From Gilliamella bombicola (GTDB lineage Bacteria > Pseudomonadota > Gammaproteobacteria > Enterobacterales > Orbaceae): a stretch of DNA of 39,042 bases. Numbering within the stretch: the first letter of the stretch is position 1; every line of letters starts with the position of its first letter. Below are positions 1-8,105 of the stretch, in pieces. The translations under genes and the position numbers were made by a program. The notes beneath the pieces are model-generated. The model was not told the DNA's origin, searched no databases, and saw only the letters and a program-made list of their open reading frames with translations. Location: positions 1-39,042 of the forward strand of contig NZ_FMAQ01000004.1 of assembly GCF_900094945.1 (NCBI RefSeq). The letters run 5' to 3'.

Positions 1-258
1 AACGTTAAATACGGTGCACTACCTTCTATTTCCTTTGATGTATTTGCCGTCAATGCCATAGAACACTGCGCATACGACAATAAGAGTAGCAACACAAAAA
101 ACAACGGCAATTTAGGTAATCTAAATAATTTAAGTAAGTCTGGTAAGTTAGATAGAAAAGATAAGTGTCTCGGCCTTGGCGATAACCCTGCCGATAAACA
201 CGGCGACTTCACTAAGTGCAATGATTTTGATAATTTAGGTGATAAAAATAAGAACTGA
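1..258 (+). CDS. 3' end of an unrecognised protein, cut by the window edge
   Basis: Frame 1 is open from the first base to a TGA at 256-258, giving 85 residues of a C-terminus. The first ~27 residues are ordinary mixed sequence (NVKYGALPSISFDVFAVN...). The rest is low complexity, dominated by Asn, Lys, Asp, Gly and Leu, with a quasi-repeat of the form NLGNLNNLSKSGKL and a late DNLGDKNKN. I do not recognise a family. The 5' part and start lie outside the window. The long open frame and the change from ordinary to low-complexity sequence suggest a real gene with a disordered tail, but an eroded or chance frame is possible. Confidence 0.4.
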   Translation, partial: NVKYGALPSISFDVFAVNAIEHCAYDNKSSNTKNNGNLGNLNNLSKSGKLDRKDKCLGLGDNPADKHGDFTKCNDFDNLGDKNKN

Positions 259-313
259 GTCTGATTTAGACTACAGCAAAAATGAAAAAGATTTAGGGCG
301 TAGGTTTGGCAGG

Positions 314-334
314 CCAGATGCCAGATGCCAGATG
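314..334. repeat. Three tandem copies of CCAGATG
   Basis: CCAGATG occurs three times head to tail (314-320, 321-327, 328-334), followed by a partial CCA. It sits in non-coding sequence, so a change in copy number would not shift a known reading frame. Such short perfect heptamer runs are prone to slippage. Confidence 0.85.
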
Positions 335-533
335 CCATACATGGTAACGCATTTCGATCATCCTGTCAAGTAAATTTTTGTTTTATTTGAATTTTTATAA
401 CTAATTGCTCAACTAATGAGCTTCCCCCTTTGCTTTGAAAGCGTTTAAATTATAACCGTTTGATTGATGGTGCGCTACTTTTTTATTAAATATTTGTAAA
501 ATTTTGTTAGATGTATAAGGTTAAGCTTTTGTC

Positions 534-557
534 GGTGTTTTTTGGCTAAAAAACACC
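534..557. repeat. Perfect 10-bp hairpin (GGTGTTTTTT/AAAAAACACC)
   Basis: The arms at 534-543 and 548-557 are perfectly complementary with a 4-nt GGCT loop. The arms carry their own T and A runs, so the shape resembles a bidirectional terminator, but no gene ends nearby on either strand. It is 56 bases from a second, similar hairpin. Confidence 0.8.
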
Positions 558-613
558 AAACAAAAACTTCAATAAAATCAATACCTTTTCTGACCGATTT
601 TTGAGTGGTAATT

Positions 614-641
614 GCGTTGTTTTTTAACAAAAAAACAACGC
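614..641. repeat. Perfect 12-bp hairpin (GCGTTGTTTTTT/AAAAAACAACGC)
   Basis: The arms at 614-625 and 630-641 are perfectly complementary with a 4-nt AACA loop. It has the same architecture as the hairpin at 534-557 (GC-containing base, T6/A6 inner arms, 4-nt loop) but a different sequence, which argues for a structured family element rather than chance. Confidence 0.8.
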
Positions 642-656
642 ACAAAAACACCCCAA

Positions 657-709
657 GGTTATGTTGTTTGCCTTGATCCGGCATCAGAATATGCCGACAG
701 CAAAGTGAG
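657..709 (-). repeat. Dispersed repeat, copy 1 (with short reading frame ending in TAA)
   Basis: These 53 bases match 38855-38907 at 44 of 53 positions with no gap and in the same orientation. On the minus strand both copies can be read in one frame as LTLLSA(Y/H)SDAG... followed by four more codons and a TAA at the same place (659-661 here). Three of the seven codon differences are synonymous. In this copy the frame runs from an ATG at 740-742 to 659 (27 codons plus stop). I do not recognise the peptide. It may be the degenerate tail of a gene that travels with the repeat. Confidence 0.6.
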
Positions 710-885
710 TTTGGCCATTGGCCACATTTGCAACCCAAGCATGGGCGTTAGGATGTTCGTTTTAATTCCCTGATTCGGTCAGGCCTTTGTCGCCACTTTG
801 ATCACTTAATAATAAACCTCCGAAATCACTCCCCCCTAAACTAAACCATCCCCTTTTGCTTAAAGATTCTTAATTAAGTTTCGGG

Positions 886-891
886 TATAAT
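886..891 (+). promoter_or_regulatory. Candidate -10 box of the fmt promoter
   Basis: A perfect TATAAT lies 18 bases before the first possible fmt start. I see no good -35 at 16-18 bp. Transcription would begin near 898, giving a very short leader if translation starts at 910, or about 27 nt if it starts at the ATG at 925. Confidence 0.45.
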
Positions 892-909
892 TAGTGTTAT
901 TTTTCGATT

Positions 910-1887
910 ATGGATACAATACTTATGCCTAATGCCGCTAAACCATTAAATATTATTTTTGCCGGTACCCCCGATTTTGCCGCCACTCATTTAAAGGCGC
1001 TTGTTGGTTCTGAACATAATGTGATTGCCGTTTTTACCCAACCCGATCGTCCAGCGGGGCGTGGCAATAAGCTGACGGCTAGCCCTGTTAAGCAACTCGC
1101 GATGGAATACAATCTGCCCGTTTATCAACCTGTAACCCTTAAAAAAGAAGAAAATCAAAAAATCATTGCTGATCTCAATGCCGATATTATGATTGTGGTT
1201 GCTTATGGGTTGATTTTGCCACAAGCAGTATTGGATATGCCTAGATTAGGCTGTCTAAATGTGCACGGTTCGTTATTACCCCGTTGGCGTGGTGCGGCAC
1301 CAATTCAGCGTGCATGTTGGGCAGGCGATGAGCAAACTGGTATTACCATTATGCAGATGGATGCAGGGCTTGATACGGGTGATATGTTATATAAGCTGAA
1401 CTGTCCAATCGAGCAAACCGATACCAGTGCATCACTATACGATAAACTGGCACAATTAGGGCCGCAAGCGTTGCTCGATACGTTGGCGCTCATTACTGAA
1501 CAAAAAATCCAACCAGAAAAGCAAGATCCGTCACAAGCAACTTATGCCGAAAAATTATCAAAGCAAGAAGCTAAACTCGATTGGAATTTGCCTGCCGAGC
1601 AACTTGAGCGTTGCGTTCGGGCTTTTAACCCATGGCCTGTTAGTTTTTTTGATGTTAACGGTGAATCGGTTAAGGTGTGGCAAGCTCATGTTGTGAAAAT
1701 GGACTCAAAACAGCCGGCGGGGACGATTTTGCAAGCCAATAAAAATGGTATTTGTATTGCCACTAGCCAACATGCCTTGAATATGACGCTTTTACAACCT
1801 GCAGGGAAAAAGCCGATGTCGGCACAAGATTTGTTAAACTCACGTCAATCTTGGTTTTCTGTTGGCGAAAAACTTAATACCGATTAG
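910..1887 (+). CDS. fmt: Methionyl-tRNA formyltransferase
   Basis: Transfers a formyl group from 10-formyl-tetrahydrofolate to Met-tRNA(fMet), making the initiator for protein synthesis in the cytoplasm. The protein (325 aa; E. coli Fmt is 315) shows the N-terminal motif [11 protein letters not shown], the folate-site segment [17 protein letters not shown] with preceding LGCLNVHG, the catalytic-loop [11 protein letters not shown], and the C-terminal tRNA-binding part FNPWP...[18 protein letters not shown]. The start is uncertain: ATG at 925 ([14 protein letters not shown]) gives 320 aa, has a weak GGA about 10 nt upstream and fits the family better, while the ATG at 910 lacks a clear ribosome site. 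def and rsmB, its usual neighbours, are absent: debris lies upstream and fabI downstream. Confidence 0.97.
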   Translation: MDTILMPNAAKPLNIIFAGTPDFAATHLKALVGSEHNVIAVFTQPDRPAGRGNKLTASPVKQLAMEYNLPVYQPVTLKKEENQKIIADLNADIMIVVAYGLILPQAVLDMPRLGCLNVHGSLLPRWRGAAPIQRACWAGDEQTGITIMQMDAGLDTGDMLYKLNCPIEQTDTSASLYDKLAQLGPQALLDTLALITEQKIQPEKQDPSQATYAEKLSKQEAKLDWNLPAEQLERCVRAFNPWPVSFFDVNGESVKVWQAHVVKMDSKQPAGTILQANKNGICIATSQHALNMTLLQPAGKKPMSAQDLLNSRQSWFSVGEKLNTD

Positions 1888-2062
1888 CCACAGCAATCTA
1901 ACGGTGATGGTTGGTTATTAAGGTTGTAAACCATCGTTGATCACTTTGTTTTTAATTGAAAGCAATTTGCTAAAAATGAATTTATTGTGGCGAAGTTGAC
2001 TTGATCAACATATAATCGTCACCATCCTAGACTATATAGTGAAAACATTAGAGGAATAATTT

Positions 2063-2851
2063 ATGGGATTTTTAACAGGTAAACGTATACTCGTTACTGG
2101 TGTTGCAAGTAACCGTTCAATTGCTTACGGTATTGCACAAGCAATGCATCGTGAAGGTGCTGAACTTGCTTTTACTTACCAAAACGATAAATTAAAAGGT
2201 CGTGTTGAGGAGTTTGCCGCTGATTTTGGTTCAAAAATCGTGCTACCTTGTGATGTCGCGCACGATGAAAGCATTACTGAACTATTTACTGAACTTGCAA
2301 AAACATGGGATAAATTCGATGGTTTTGTTCATGCTATCGCTTTCGCACCAGGTGATCAATTAGATGGCGATTATGTTAATGCCGTTACCCGTGAAGGTTT
2401 TGCTATTGCTCACGATATTAGCTCTTATAGTTTTGTGGCTATGGCTAAAGCATGTCGTTCAATGCTAAATCCAAATTCAGCGTTAGTAACACTTTCTTAC
2501 CTTGGTGCTGAACGTGCAATCCCTAATTATAATGTGATGGGTCTTGCTAAAGCATCATTAGAAGCCAATGTGCGCTATATGGCAAATGCAATGGGGCCTG
2601 AGGGTGTTCGTGTTAATGGTATTTCTGCTGGCCCAATCCGTACGCTTGCAGCATCTGGCATTAAGGACTTTAAAAAGATGCTATCTCACTGCGAATCAGT
2701 CACGCCAATTCGTCGCACTGTGACAACCGAAGATGTGGGTAATTCAGCGGCATTTTTATGTTCTAATTTAGCTTCAGGTATTACTGGTGAAGTCATTCAT
2801 GTCGACGGTGGGTTTAGCATTGCGGCAATGAATGAGTTAGAACTTAAATAA
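2063..2851 (+). CDS. fabI: Enoyl-[acyl-carrier-protein] reductase (NADH)
   Basis: Catalyses the last step of each fatty-acid elongation cycle, reducing trans-2-enoyl-ACP with NADH in the cytoplasm. The 262 aa protein is the same length as E. coli FabI and begins [20 protein letters not shown], the short-chain dehydrogenase fold with a FabI-type nucleotide loop. The active-site pattern Tyr-x6-Tyr-x-x-x-Met-x-x-x-Lys is visible as [20 protein letters not shown], and the [26 protein letters not shown] block and the C-terminus [17 protein letters not shown] are family signatures. The start has an AGAGGAAT ribosome site 7-10 nt upstream. It is a single-gene unit, separated from fmt by 175 nt and closed by a strong terminator. 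This enzyme class is the target of triclosan-type inhibitors. Confidence 0.98.
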   Translation: MGFLTGKRILVTGVASNRSIAYGIAQAMHREGAELAFTYQNDKLKGRVEEFAADFGSKIVLPCDVAHDESITELFTELAKTWDKFDGFVHAIAFAPGDQLDGDYVNAVTREGFAIAHDISSYSFVAMAKACRSMLNPNSALVTLSYLGAERAIPNYNVMGLAKASLEANVRYMANAMGPEGVRVNGISAGPIRTLAASGIKDFKKMLSHCESVTPIRRTVTTEDVGNSAAFLCSNLASGITGEVIHVDGGFSIAAMNELELK

Positions 2852-2870
2852 GATTAATTTTTTAAAACGC

Positions 2871-2908
2871 AAAAAAAGGCATCAACCATTATTTTGATGC
2901 CTTTTTTT
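2871..2908 (+). terminator. Rho-independent terminator after fabI
   Basis: An A-run leads into GGCATCAA (2878-2885), an 8-nt loop, then TTGATGCC and a T7 run to 2908. The arms pair perfectly over 13 bp when the A/T runs are counted. It begins 19 nt after the fabI stop. Confidence 0.9.
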
Positions 2909-3055
2909 AATGATAGTAAATAACCAATTATTATCTTACTGCGTTATGTTATTCTTTTGTTAGTTTTGGGCAAAATAAAAAATTTAGAATACATAACTTC
3001 TTTTTTCCGCTAAAATCTGAAGTAATTTGCTCAATACAAGTCTGTTGGAGAAAAA

Positions 3056-3628
3056 ATGAAAATAGCAAAAAATAAAGTAGTCAGTTTAGCATACCAAGTG
3101 CGCACTAAAGATGGTGTGTTAGTTGATGAAGCTACAGCTGCTGCACCGCTTGAATATTTACAAGGTGCCGGTAATTTATTACAAGATTTAGAAAAAGCAT
3201 TAGAAGGCCATCAAGTTGGCGATAAATTTGATGTCGAAATCATTAACGCTTATGGCGATTTTAATGATGCACTGGTCCAAAATGTTCCACGCGATGTGTT
3301 TGTTGGGGTTGATGAGCTAGAAGTCGGTATGCGATTTTTTGCTGATACCGATCAGGGCTCTTTACCCGTTGAAATCACCGCTATTGATGGCGATACGGTG
3401 ACGGTTGACGGTAACCATATGTTAGCAGGACAAGATTTGCAGTTTAATGTTGAAGTTCTGGCTATTCGTGATGCAACCGAAGAAGAAATCGCACATGGTC
3501 ATATTCATGGTGCTCACGGTCACGATCATGGACACGGTGGTTGCGGTTGTGGCGGTCATGATCACGATGATGATGATGAAGATCACGGTTGTTGTGGCGG
3601 TGGCCATGGTGGATGTGGCTGTCACTAG
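3056..3628 (+). CDS. slyD: FKBP-type peptidyl-prolyl isomerase / metallochaperone SlyD
   Basis: Cytoplasmic proline isomerase and chaperone that also handles nickel and other metals, for example in hydrogenase maturation in enterobacteria. The 190 aa protein has an FKBP domain (about 1-70 and 130-150) with the IF chaperone flap inserted (about 70-130), ending in NVEVLAIRDATEEEIAHGH. The tail from about residue 148 is almost entirely His, Gly, Asp and Cys, with CGCGG, CCGGG and final GCGCH clusters: the metal-binding region known from E. coli SlyD (196 aa). Translation starts at an ATG preceded by TTGGAG. It is monocistronic, with a terminator downstream. The repetitive His/Gly tail generates long antisense frames that are not genes. 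Confidence 0.97.
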   Translation: MKIAKNKVVSLAYQVRTKDGVLVDEATAAAPLEYLQGAGNLLQDLEKALEGHQVGDKFDVEIINAYGDFNDALVQNVPRDVFVGVDELEVGMRFFADTDQGSLPVEITAIDGDTVTVDGNHMLAGQDLQFNVEVLAIRDATEEEIAHGHIHGAHGHDHGHGGCGCGGHDHDDDDEDHGCCGGGHGGCGCH

Positions 3629-3650
3629 TTTTTATCACTTATTGATATTA

Positions 3651-3673
3651 AAAAGCGCTATACAGCGCTTTTT
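3651..3673 (+). terminator. Rho-independent terminator after slyD
   Basis: AAAAGCGCT (3651-3659) and AGCGCTTTT (3664-3672) pair perfectly over 9 bp around a 4-nt loop and run into T5-C-T5. It starts 23 nt after the slyD stop. Confidence 0.9.
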
Positions 3674-3795
3674 CTTTTTGTGCAAAACTGGTTAGTTTTT
3701 TGTGAAATAAGTCGTAATATTTTCTTTATTGAGTTTATCTAATTAGCCAATCTATTAATAATTTACTTTTAGTCATTAAATAAAATAAAAGTACA

Positions 3796-4467
3796 ATGTC
3801 CTTAGAACATTCCCAATTAATGCCGCGTGAAAAGCTGTTGAAGTTTGGTGTCGAAACATTAAGTGATGCTGAACTGTTGGCTTTATTTTTACGGACAGGC
3901 ACTCATAATTCGCCTGTTTTGGAATTATCACAAAATCTATTAAATGATTTTGGCTCTTTGTATAATTTAATTAATGCAAGTCATCGTGATTTTTGCCAAA
4001 AACATGGCTTAGGCACGGCTAAATATACGCAGCTAAAAGCAGTTGTTGAACTCTCATCCCGTTATTTGAAAGTGAAGATGACGCACGAAAATTCACTTTC
4101 TTCACCATCTGTCACACACCACTATTTAGCAAGTCGATTAGCCAATAAAGATCGTGAAATTTTTATGGTGATTTTTTTAGATAATCAACATCATGTCATT
4201 TCGTCAGAAGAGATGTTTGTCGGTACCTATAATTGTGTAGAAGTACACCCACGCGAAGTAGCAAGGCGAGCATTACAACATAATGCAGCCGCATTAATTT
4301 TAGCCCATAATCATCCCTCAGGTATGGCGGAGCCCAGTCAAACAGATCGTCATCTTACTCAAAAAATAGAAGAAGTTTGTGAATTAATTGATGTTCGAGT
4401 TATAGATCATATCGTTATTGGTAAGGGCGAATATGTCTCTTTTGCTGAACGCGGATGGATTTCGTAG
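3796..4467 (+). CDS. radC: RadC/YicR-family JAB domain protein
   Basis: Member of the RadC family. Despite the name, a DNA-repair role is not established, and the fold suggests a JAMM-type metalloprotease or nuclease-like enzyme. The 223 aa protein has an N-terminal helix-hairpin-helix part (MPREKLLKFGVETLSDAELLALFLRTG; later HGLGTAKYTQLKA) and a C-terminal JAB domain with the zinc motif H171-x-H173-x7-S181-x2-D184 in HNHPSGMAEPSQTD. It ends in the conserved GEYVSFAERGW. Length and order match E. coli YicR. There is no strong ribosome site before the ATG; the sequence just before it is AAATAAAAGTACA. In enterobacteria radC lies beside rpmB-rpmG; here it sits between slyD and slyX. Confidence 0.95.
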   Translation: MSLEHSQLMPREKLLKFGVETLSDAELLALFLRTGTHNSPVLELSQNLLNDFGSLYNLINASHRDFCQKHGLGTAKYTQLKAVVELSSRYLKVKMTHENSLSSPSVTHHYLASRLANKDREIFMVIFLDNQHHVISSEEMFVGTYNCVEVHPREVARRALQHNAAALILAHNHPSGMAEPSQTDRHLTQKIEEVCELIDVRVIDHIVIGKGEYVSFAERGWIS

Positions 4468-4521
4468 CTATTTTTACTTACAATGTAACTTGATCGACTA
4501 ACTTATATATGAATCTATGCT

Positions 4522-4725
4522 ATGAACAAACAATTAGAATTACTTGAAACCAAAGTCGCTTTTCAAGAAGTCACTATTGAAGAACTTAATCAGATGGTTA
4601 CCAATCTTCAAGCTGATGTGAGTAAATTAAAAGAACAATTGGTTTTATTGTCCCAAAAGCTACAAGCAACTCAACCATCAAATATTGCTAATTTATCTGA
4701 AGAAACACCACCGCCTCATTATTAA
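4522..4725 (+). CDS. slyX: SlyX family protein
   Basis: Small coiled-coil protein of unknown biochemical role, 67 aa (E. coli SlyX 72 aa). The heptad-rich part [20 protein letters not shown] through LVLLSQKLQ and the invariant C-terminus QPSNIA...EETPPPHY identify it. In E. coli slyX is next to slyD; here the two are separated by radC, so the slyD-slyX neighbourhood is loosely kept. It converges on rplQ. Confidence 0.93.
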   Translation: MNKQLELLETKVAFQEVTIEELNQMVTNLQADVSKLKEQLVLLSQKLQATQPSNIANLSEETPPPHY

Positions 4726-4891
4726 TAACATTTGAATCGTCCATCATCACTGCTATTTAATAATTTGACTATCCAATAGATAATCGTGCCGTGGTATTGC
4801 CATTGATAATAGCAAGTGGATGGATTGATAGCCTATCTTATGTAAGCTTATCAATTAGTCGATCAAGGTATAATAAATATAAATTTAGAAA

Positions 4892-4920
4892 ATAAAAAAA
4901 CCGGCACAAAGCCGGTTTTA
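4892..4920 (-). terminator. Terminator of the alpha ribosomal operon
   Basis: Read on the minus strand, AAACCGGC (from 4918), a 5-nt loop and GCCGGTTT are followed by a T-run (complement of 4894-4900). It starts 19 nt after the rplQ stop and closes the whole ribosomal block. It could also stop slyX transcription from the other side. Confidence 0.9.
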
Positions 4921-4938
4921 GTACACAATGATTTAAAA

Positions 4939-5325
4939 CTATTCAGCTGTTGCTTCTGCTTCTACTGCAGGACGATCAACTAATTCGATATAAGCCATTG
5001 GAGCATTATCTCCATCACGGAAACCACATTTTAAAATACGTACATAACCACCAGGACGGGTAGCAAAACGTGGACCTAAATCTGAAAATAATTTTTTAAC
5101 TGTATCTTTATCACGGATACGAGCAAAAGCCAGACGGCGATTAGCTACGCTATCGCTTTTGGCTAGCGTAATTAACGGTTCAACAACACGACGCAACTCT
5201 TTTGCTTTAGGCAATGTAGTTTTGATGATTTCATGTTCAACAAGTGAACTAGTCATGTTACGAAACATTGCTTGACGATGGCTGCTATTTCGGTTCAGTT
5301 GACGACCACTTTTACGATGGCGCAT
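4939..5325 (-). CDS. rplQ: 50S ribosomal protein L17
   Basis: Large-subunit protein near the peptide exit tunnel. The 128 aa sequence opens [20 protein letters not shown] and keeps the block [17 protein letters not shown] and the tail [11 protein letters not shown] of the bacterial L17 family (E. coli 127 aa). Last gene of the alpha operon, 29 nt after rpoA, followed by the terminator. Confidence 0.98.
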   Translation of the reverse strand: MRHRKSGRQLNRNSSHRQAMFRNMTSSLVEHEIIKTTLPKAKELRRVVEPLITLAKSDSVANRRLAFARIRDKDTVKKLFSDLGPRFATRPGGYVRILKCGFRDGDNAPMAYIELVDRPAVEAEATAE

Positions 5326-5354
5326 AACTTTATCCTTCTTATATAAATTTTATC

Positions 5355-6344
5355 TTAGTCTTCAACAATACTTGCTGGTGGCCAGTTCTCAAGACGCATG
5401 CCTAAAGATAAACCACGAGATGCGAGTACGTCCTTAATTTCAGTAAGTGATTTCTTACCAAGATTAGGGGTTTTAAGTAACTCAACTTCAGTACGTTGTA
5501 CTAAATCACCAATATAATGAACTGCTTCTGCTTTTAAGCAATTAGCAGACCGAACAGTTAATTCCAAATCATCTACTGGACGTAATAGAATTGGATCAAA
5601 TTCCGGTTTATCTTCTTTAACTTCTGGTTGACGTACATCTCGTAAATCAACGAAAGCTTCAAGTTGTTCAGCCAAAATAGTCGATGCACGACGAATAGAT
5701 TCTTCTGGATCGATAGTTCCATTGGTTTCCATATCAATAACCAGTTTATCTAAATCCGTACGTTGTTCCACACGAGCAGCATCAACAGAATATGCAATGC
5801 GCTCTACAGGACTATAACATGCATCAACTAACAGACGACCGATTGGTCGATCTTCATCTTCTGACTTAACGCGAGCAGAAGCAGGGACATAACCACGTCC
5901 TCGTTGTACACGAATACGCATACTAATTGAAGCATTGGCATCAGTAAGATGACAAATTACTAAATCAGGATTAACAATTTCAACATCACCATCATGAGTG
6001 ATATCTGATGCGGTTACTGCACCAATACCTGATTTATTTAAAGTCAGCATAACATCATCTTTAGTATGTACACGCACTGCTAATTTTTTCAAATTAAGCA
6101 GGATATCAAGTACATCTTCTTGAACGCCTTCTTTAGTACTGTACTCATGCAGAACACCGTCAATTTCAACTTCGGTTACTGCATATCCCGGCATAGATGA
6201 TAATAAAATGCGGCGTAGTGCATTACCTAAAGTATGGCCAAAACCACGCTCAAGCGGCTCTAAAGTCACTTTGGCATGTGTCTGACTGTATTGAACAACA
6301 TCAACTAGGTGAGGTTTTAAAAACTCTGTTACAGAACCCTGCAT
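5355..6344 (-). CDS. rpoA: RNA polymerase alpha subunit
   Basis: Alpha dimer nucleates assembly of RNA polymerase, and its C-terminal domain contacts UP elements and activators. At 329 aa it equals the E. coli length. The N-terminal dimerisation domain shows [20 protein letters not shown], a linker follows around 235-248, and the C-terminal domain shows [12 protein letters not shown] (containing the DNA-contact Arg) and [16 protein letters not shown]. Lies between rpsD and rplQ with short gaps, the standard alpha-operon position. Confidence 0.99.
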   Translation of the reverse strand: MQGSVTEFLKPHLVDVVQYSQTHAKVTLEPLERGFGHTLGNALRRILLSSMPGYAVTEVEIDGVLHEYSTKEGVQEDVLDILLNLKKLAVRVHTKDDVMLTLNKSGIGAVTASDITHDGDVEIVNPDLVICHLTDANASISMRIRVQRGRGYVPASARVKSEDEDRPIGRLLVDACYSPVERIAYSVDAARVEQRTDLDKLVIDMETNGTIDPEESIRRASTILAEQLEAFVDLRDVRQPEVKEDKPEFDPILLRPVDDLELTVRSANCLKAEAVHYIGDLVQRTEVELLKTPNLGKKSLTEIKDVLASRGLSLGMRLENWPPASIVED

Positions 6345-6369
6345 TATGTCCTCTCTTAAGTGCTAAACT

Positions 6370-7008
<639 letters not shown>

Positions 7009-7034
7009 CTAAACATTCAATGTTTAATAAAAAA

Positions 7035-7424
<390 letters not shown>

Positions 7425-7439
7425 TTAATTATACCTCAA

Positions 7440-7796
7440 TTATTTCTTGATTGGCTTACGCGGTCCCTTACGGGTACGAGCGTTAGTCTTTGTGCGTTGA
7501 CCACGGACTGGAAGTCCACGACGGTGACGCATGCCACGATAACAACCAAGGTCTAATAAACGCTTGATACTCATAGTTACTTCACGACGTAAATCACCTT
7601 CAACTGTGAATTTAGCGACTTGTTCACGTAACTTTTCAATCTGATCTTCAGATAGTTCTCTGATCTTCACATGTTCAGCAATACCCGCTTCAGCACAAAT
7701 TGTCTTAGCGCGAGTACTTCCGATACCATAAATCGCTTGTAAAGCAATTACAGCATGTTGTTGATCAGGAATGTTAATGCCTGCTATACGGGCCAC
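7440..7796 (-). CDS. rpsM: 30S ribosomal protein S13 (GTG start)
   Basis: Small-subunit head protein contacting tRNA and L5, 118 aa as in E. coli. It opens [20 protein letters not shown] and carries the helix-hairpin-helix [13 protein letters not shown], then [20 protein letters not shown]. The first codon is GTG (complement of 7794-7796) in the context GGAGTGCATAGTGGCC, the same as in E. coli, where this start lies in the S4-controlled pseudoknot. The non-ATG start is therefore probably functional. Confidence 0.98.
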   Translation of the reverse strand: MARIAGINIPDQQHAVIALQAIYGIGSTRAKTICAEAGIAEHVKIRELSEDQIEKLREQVAKFTVEGDLRREVTMSIKRLLDLGCYRGMRHRRGLPVRGQRTKTNARTRKGPRKPIKK

Positions 7797-7882
7797 TATG
7801 CACTCCTTTATTGTTAATGTTTAGTGAATTCACCATACTGAAAAGCCCGTTTTCAGGATACTCAAACAGTGAATTCACAAAT
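7797..7882 (-). promoter_or_regulatory. Alpha-operon leader (S4 autoregulatory pseudoknot, Alpha_RBS type)
   Basis: The minus-strand leader just before rpsM contains TTTGAGTATCCTGAAAACGG and then GCTTTTCAGTATGG, almost identical to the E. coli alpha-operon target of S4 as I remember it. The inner hairpin is CTGAAAA/TTTTCAG (7838-7856). It is enclosed by two copies of the palindrome GTGAATTCAC (7824-7833 and 7869-7878), which can pair as an outer stem. The ribosome site AAGGAG and GTG start follow. S4 binding here should repress rpsM-rpsK-rpsD-rpoA-rplQ translation. Confidence 0.85.
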
Positions 7883-7890
7883 AAATCTAG

Positions 7891-7909
7891 GCTGGCTATT
7901 CTAGCCAGC
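7891..7909 (-). terminator. Hairpin between rpmJ and the alpha-operon leader
   Basis: GCTGGCTA and TAGCCAGC pair perfectly over 8 bp around a 3-nt loop. On the minus strand the sequence after it is CTAGATTTATTTG, only weakly T-rich, so it may be a partial terminator of the spc operon or a processing site rather than a full stop. Confidence 0.5.
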
Positions 7910-7965
7910 TTTACTATACTTTGGCAAGTAAAATATGCAAAAGCACAACTTTTCAGTTAAATAAA

Positions 7966-8079
7966 TTAACCTTGACGTTGCTTGTGTTTACCTTCAACGC
8001 AAATAACACGAACGATGCCATTACGTTTGATGATTTTACAATTTCTGCATAATTTCTTGACTGAAGCACGAACTTTCAT
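7966..8079 (-). CDS. rpmJ: 50S ribosomal protein L36 (zinc type)
   Basis: A 37-codon gene read on the minus strand: [15 protein letters not shown], then [20 protein letters not shown], then QG. The zinc ligands C11, C14, C27 and H32 are intact, so this is the zinc-binding (C+) form. Lies 26 nt after secY, the standard last position of the spc operon. Confidence 0.97.
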   Translation of the reverse strand: MKVRASVKKLCRNCKIIKRNGIVRVICVEGKHKQRQG

Positions 8080-8105
8080 GTTTTTCTCCGTAACTTCTGG
8101 CTAAC

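Larger units (their letters stand above)
259..909. other. Gene-poor accessory stretch upstream of fmt
   Basis: About 650 bases without a convincing gene. It holds a 7-bp tandem repeat near 314, two long perfect hairpins (534-557 and 614-641), one copy of a dispersed repeat (657-709) and C/T-rich patches around 421-431 and 826-860. An 87-codon minus-strand frame (475-738) has only a TTG start and no ribosome binding site, so I do not call it a gene. The contents resemble remnants of integrated DNA next to the core gene fmt. Confidence 0.5.

Noticed and set aside
314-334. Possible CRISPR-like array
   Set aside because: The units are only 7 bp, contiguous and without spacers; no cas genes are in the window.
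475-738. 87-codon minus-strand frame through the two hairpins
   Set aside because: It can start only at TTG, has no ribosome site, and the frame conserved between the two repeat copies is a different one. Kept as repeat structure, not as a gene.
3422-3695. Long frames on both strands over the slyD tail
   Set aside because: They are by-products of the repetitive His/Gly/Asp codons (CAY/GGY/GAY) of the metal-binding tail and give low-complexity Met/Thr/Ile/Val proteins.
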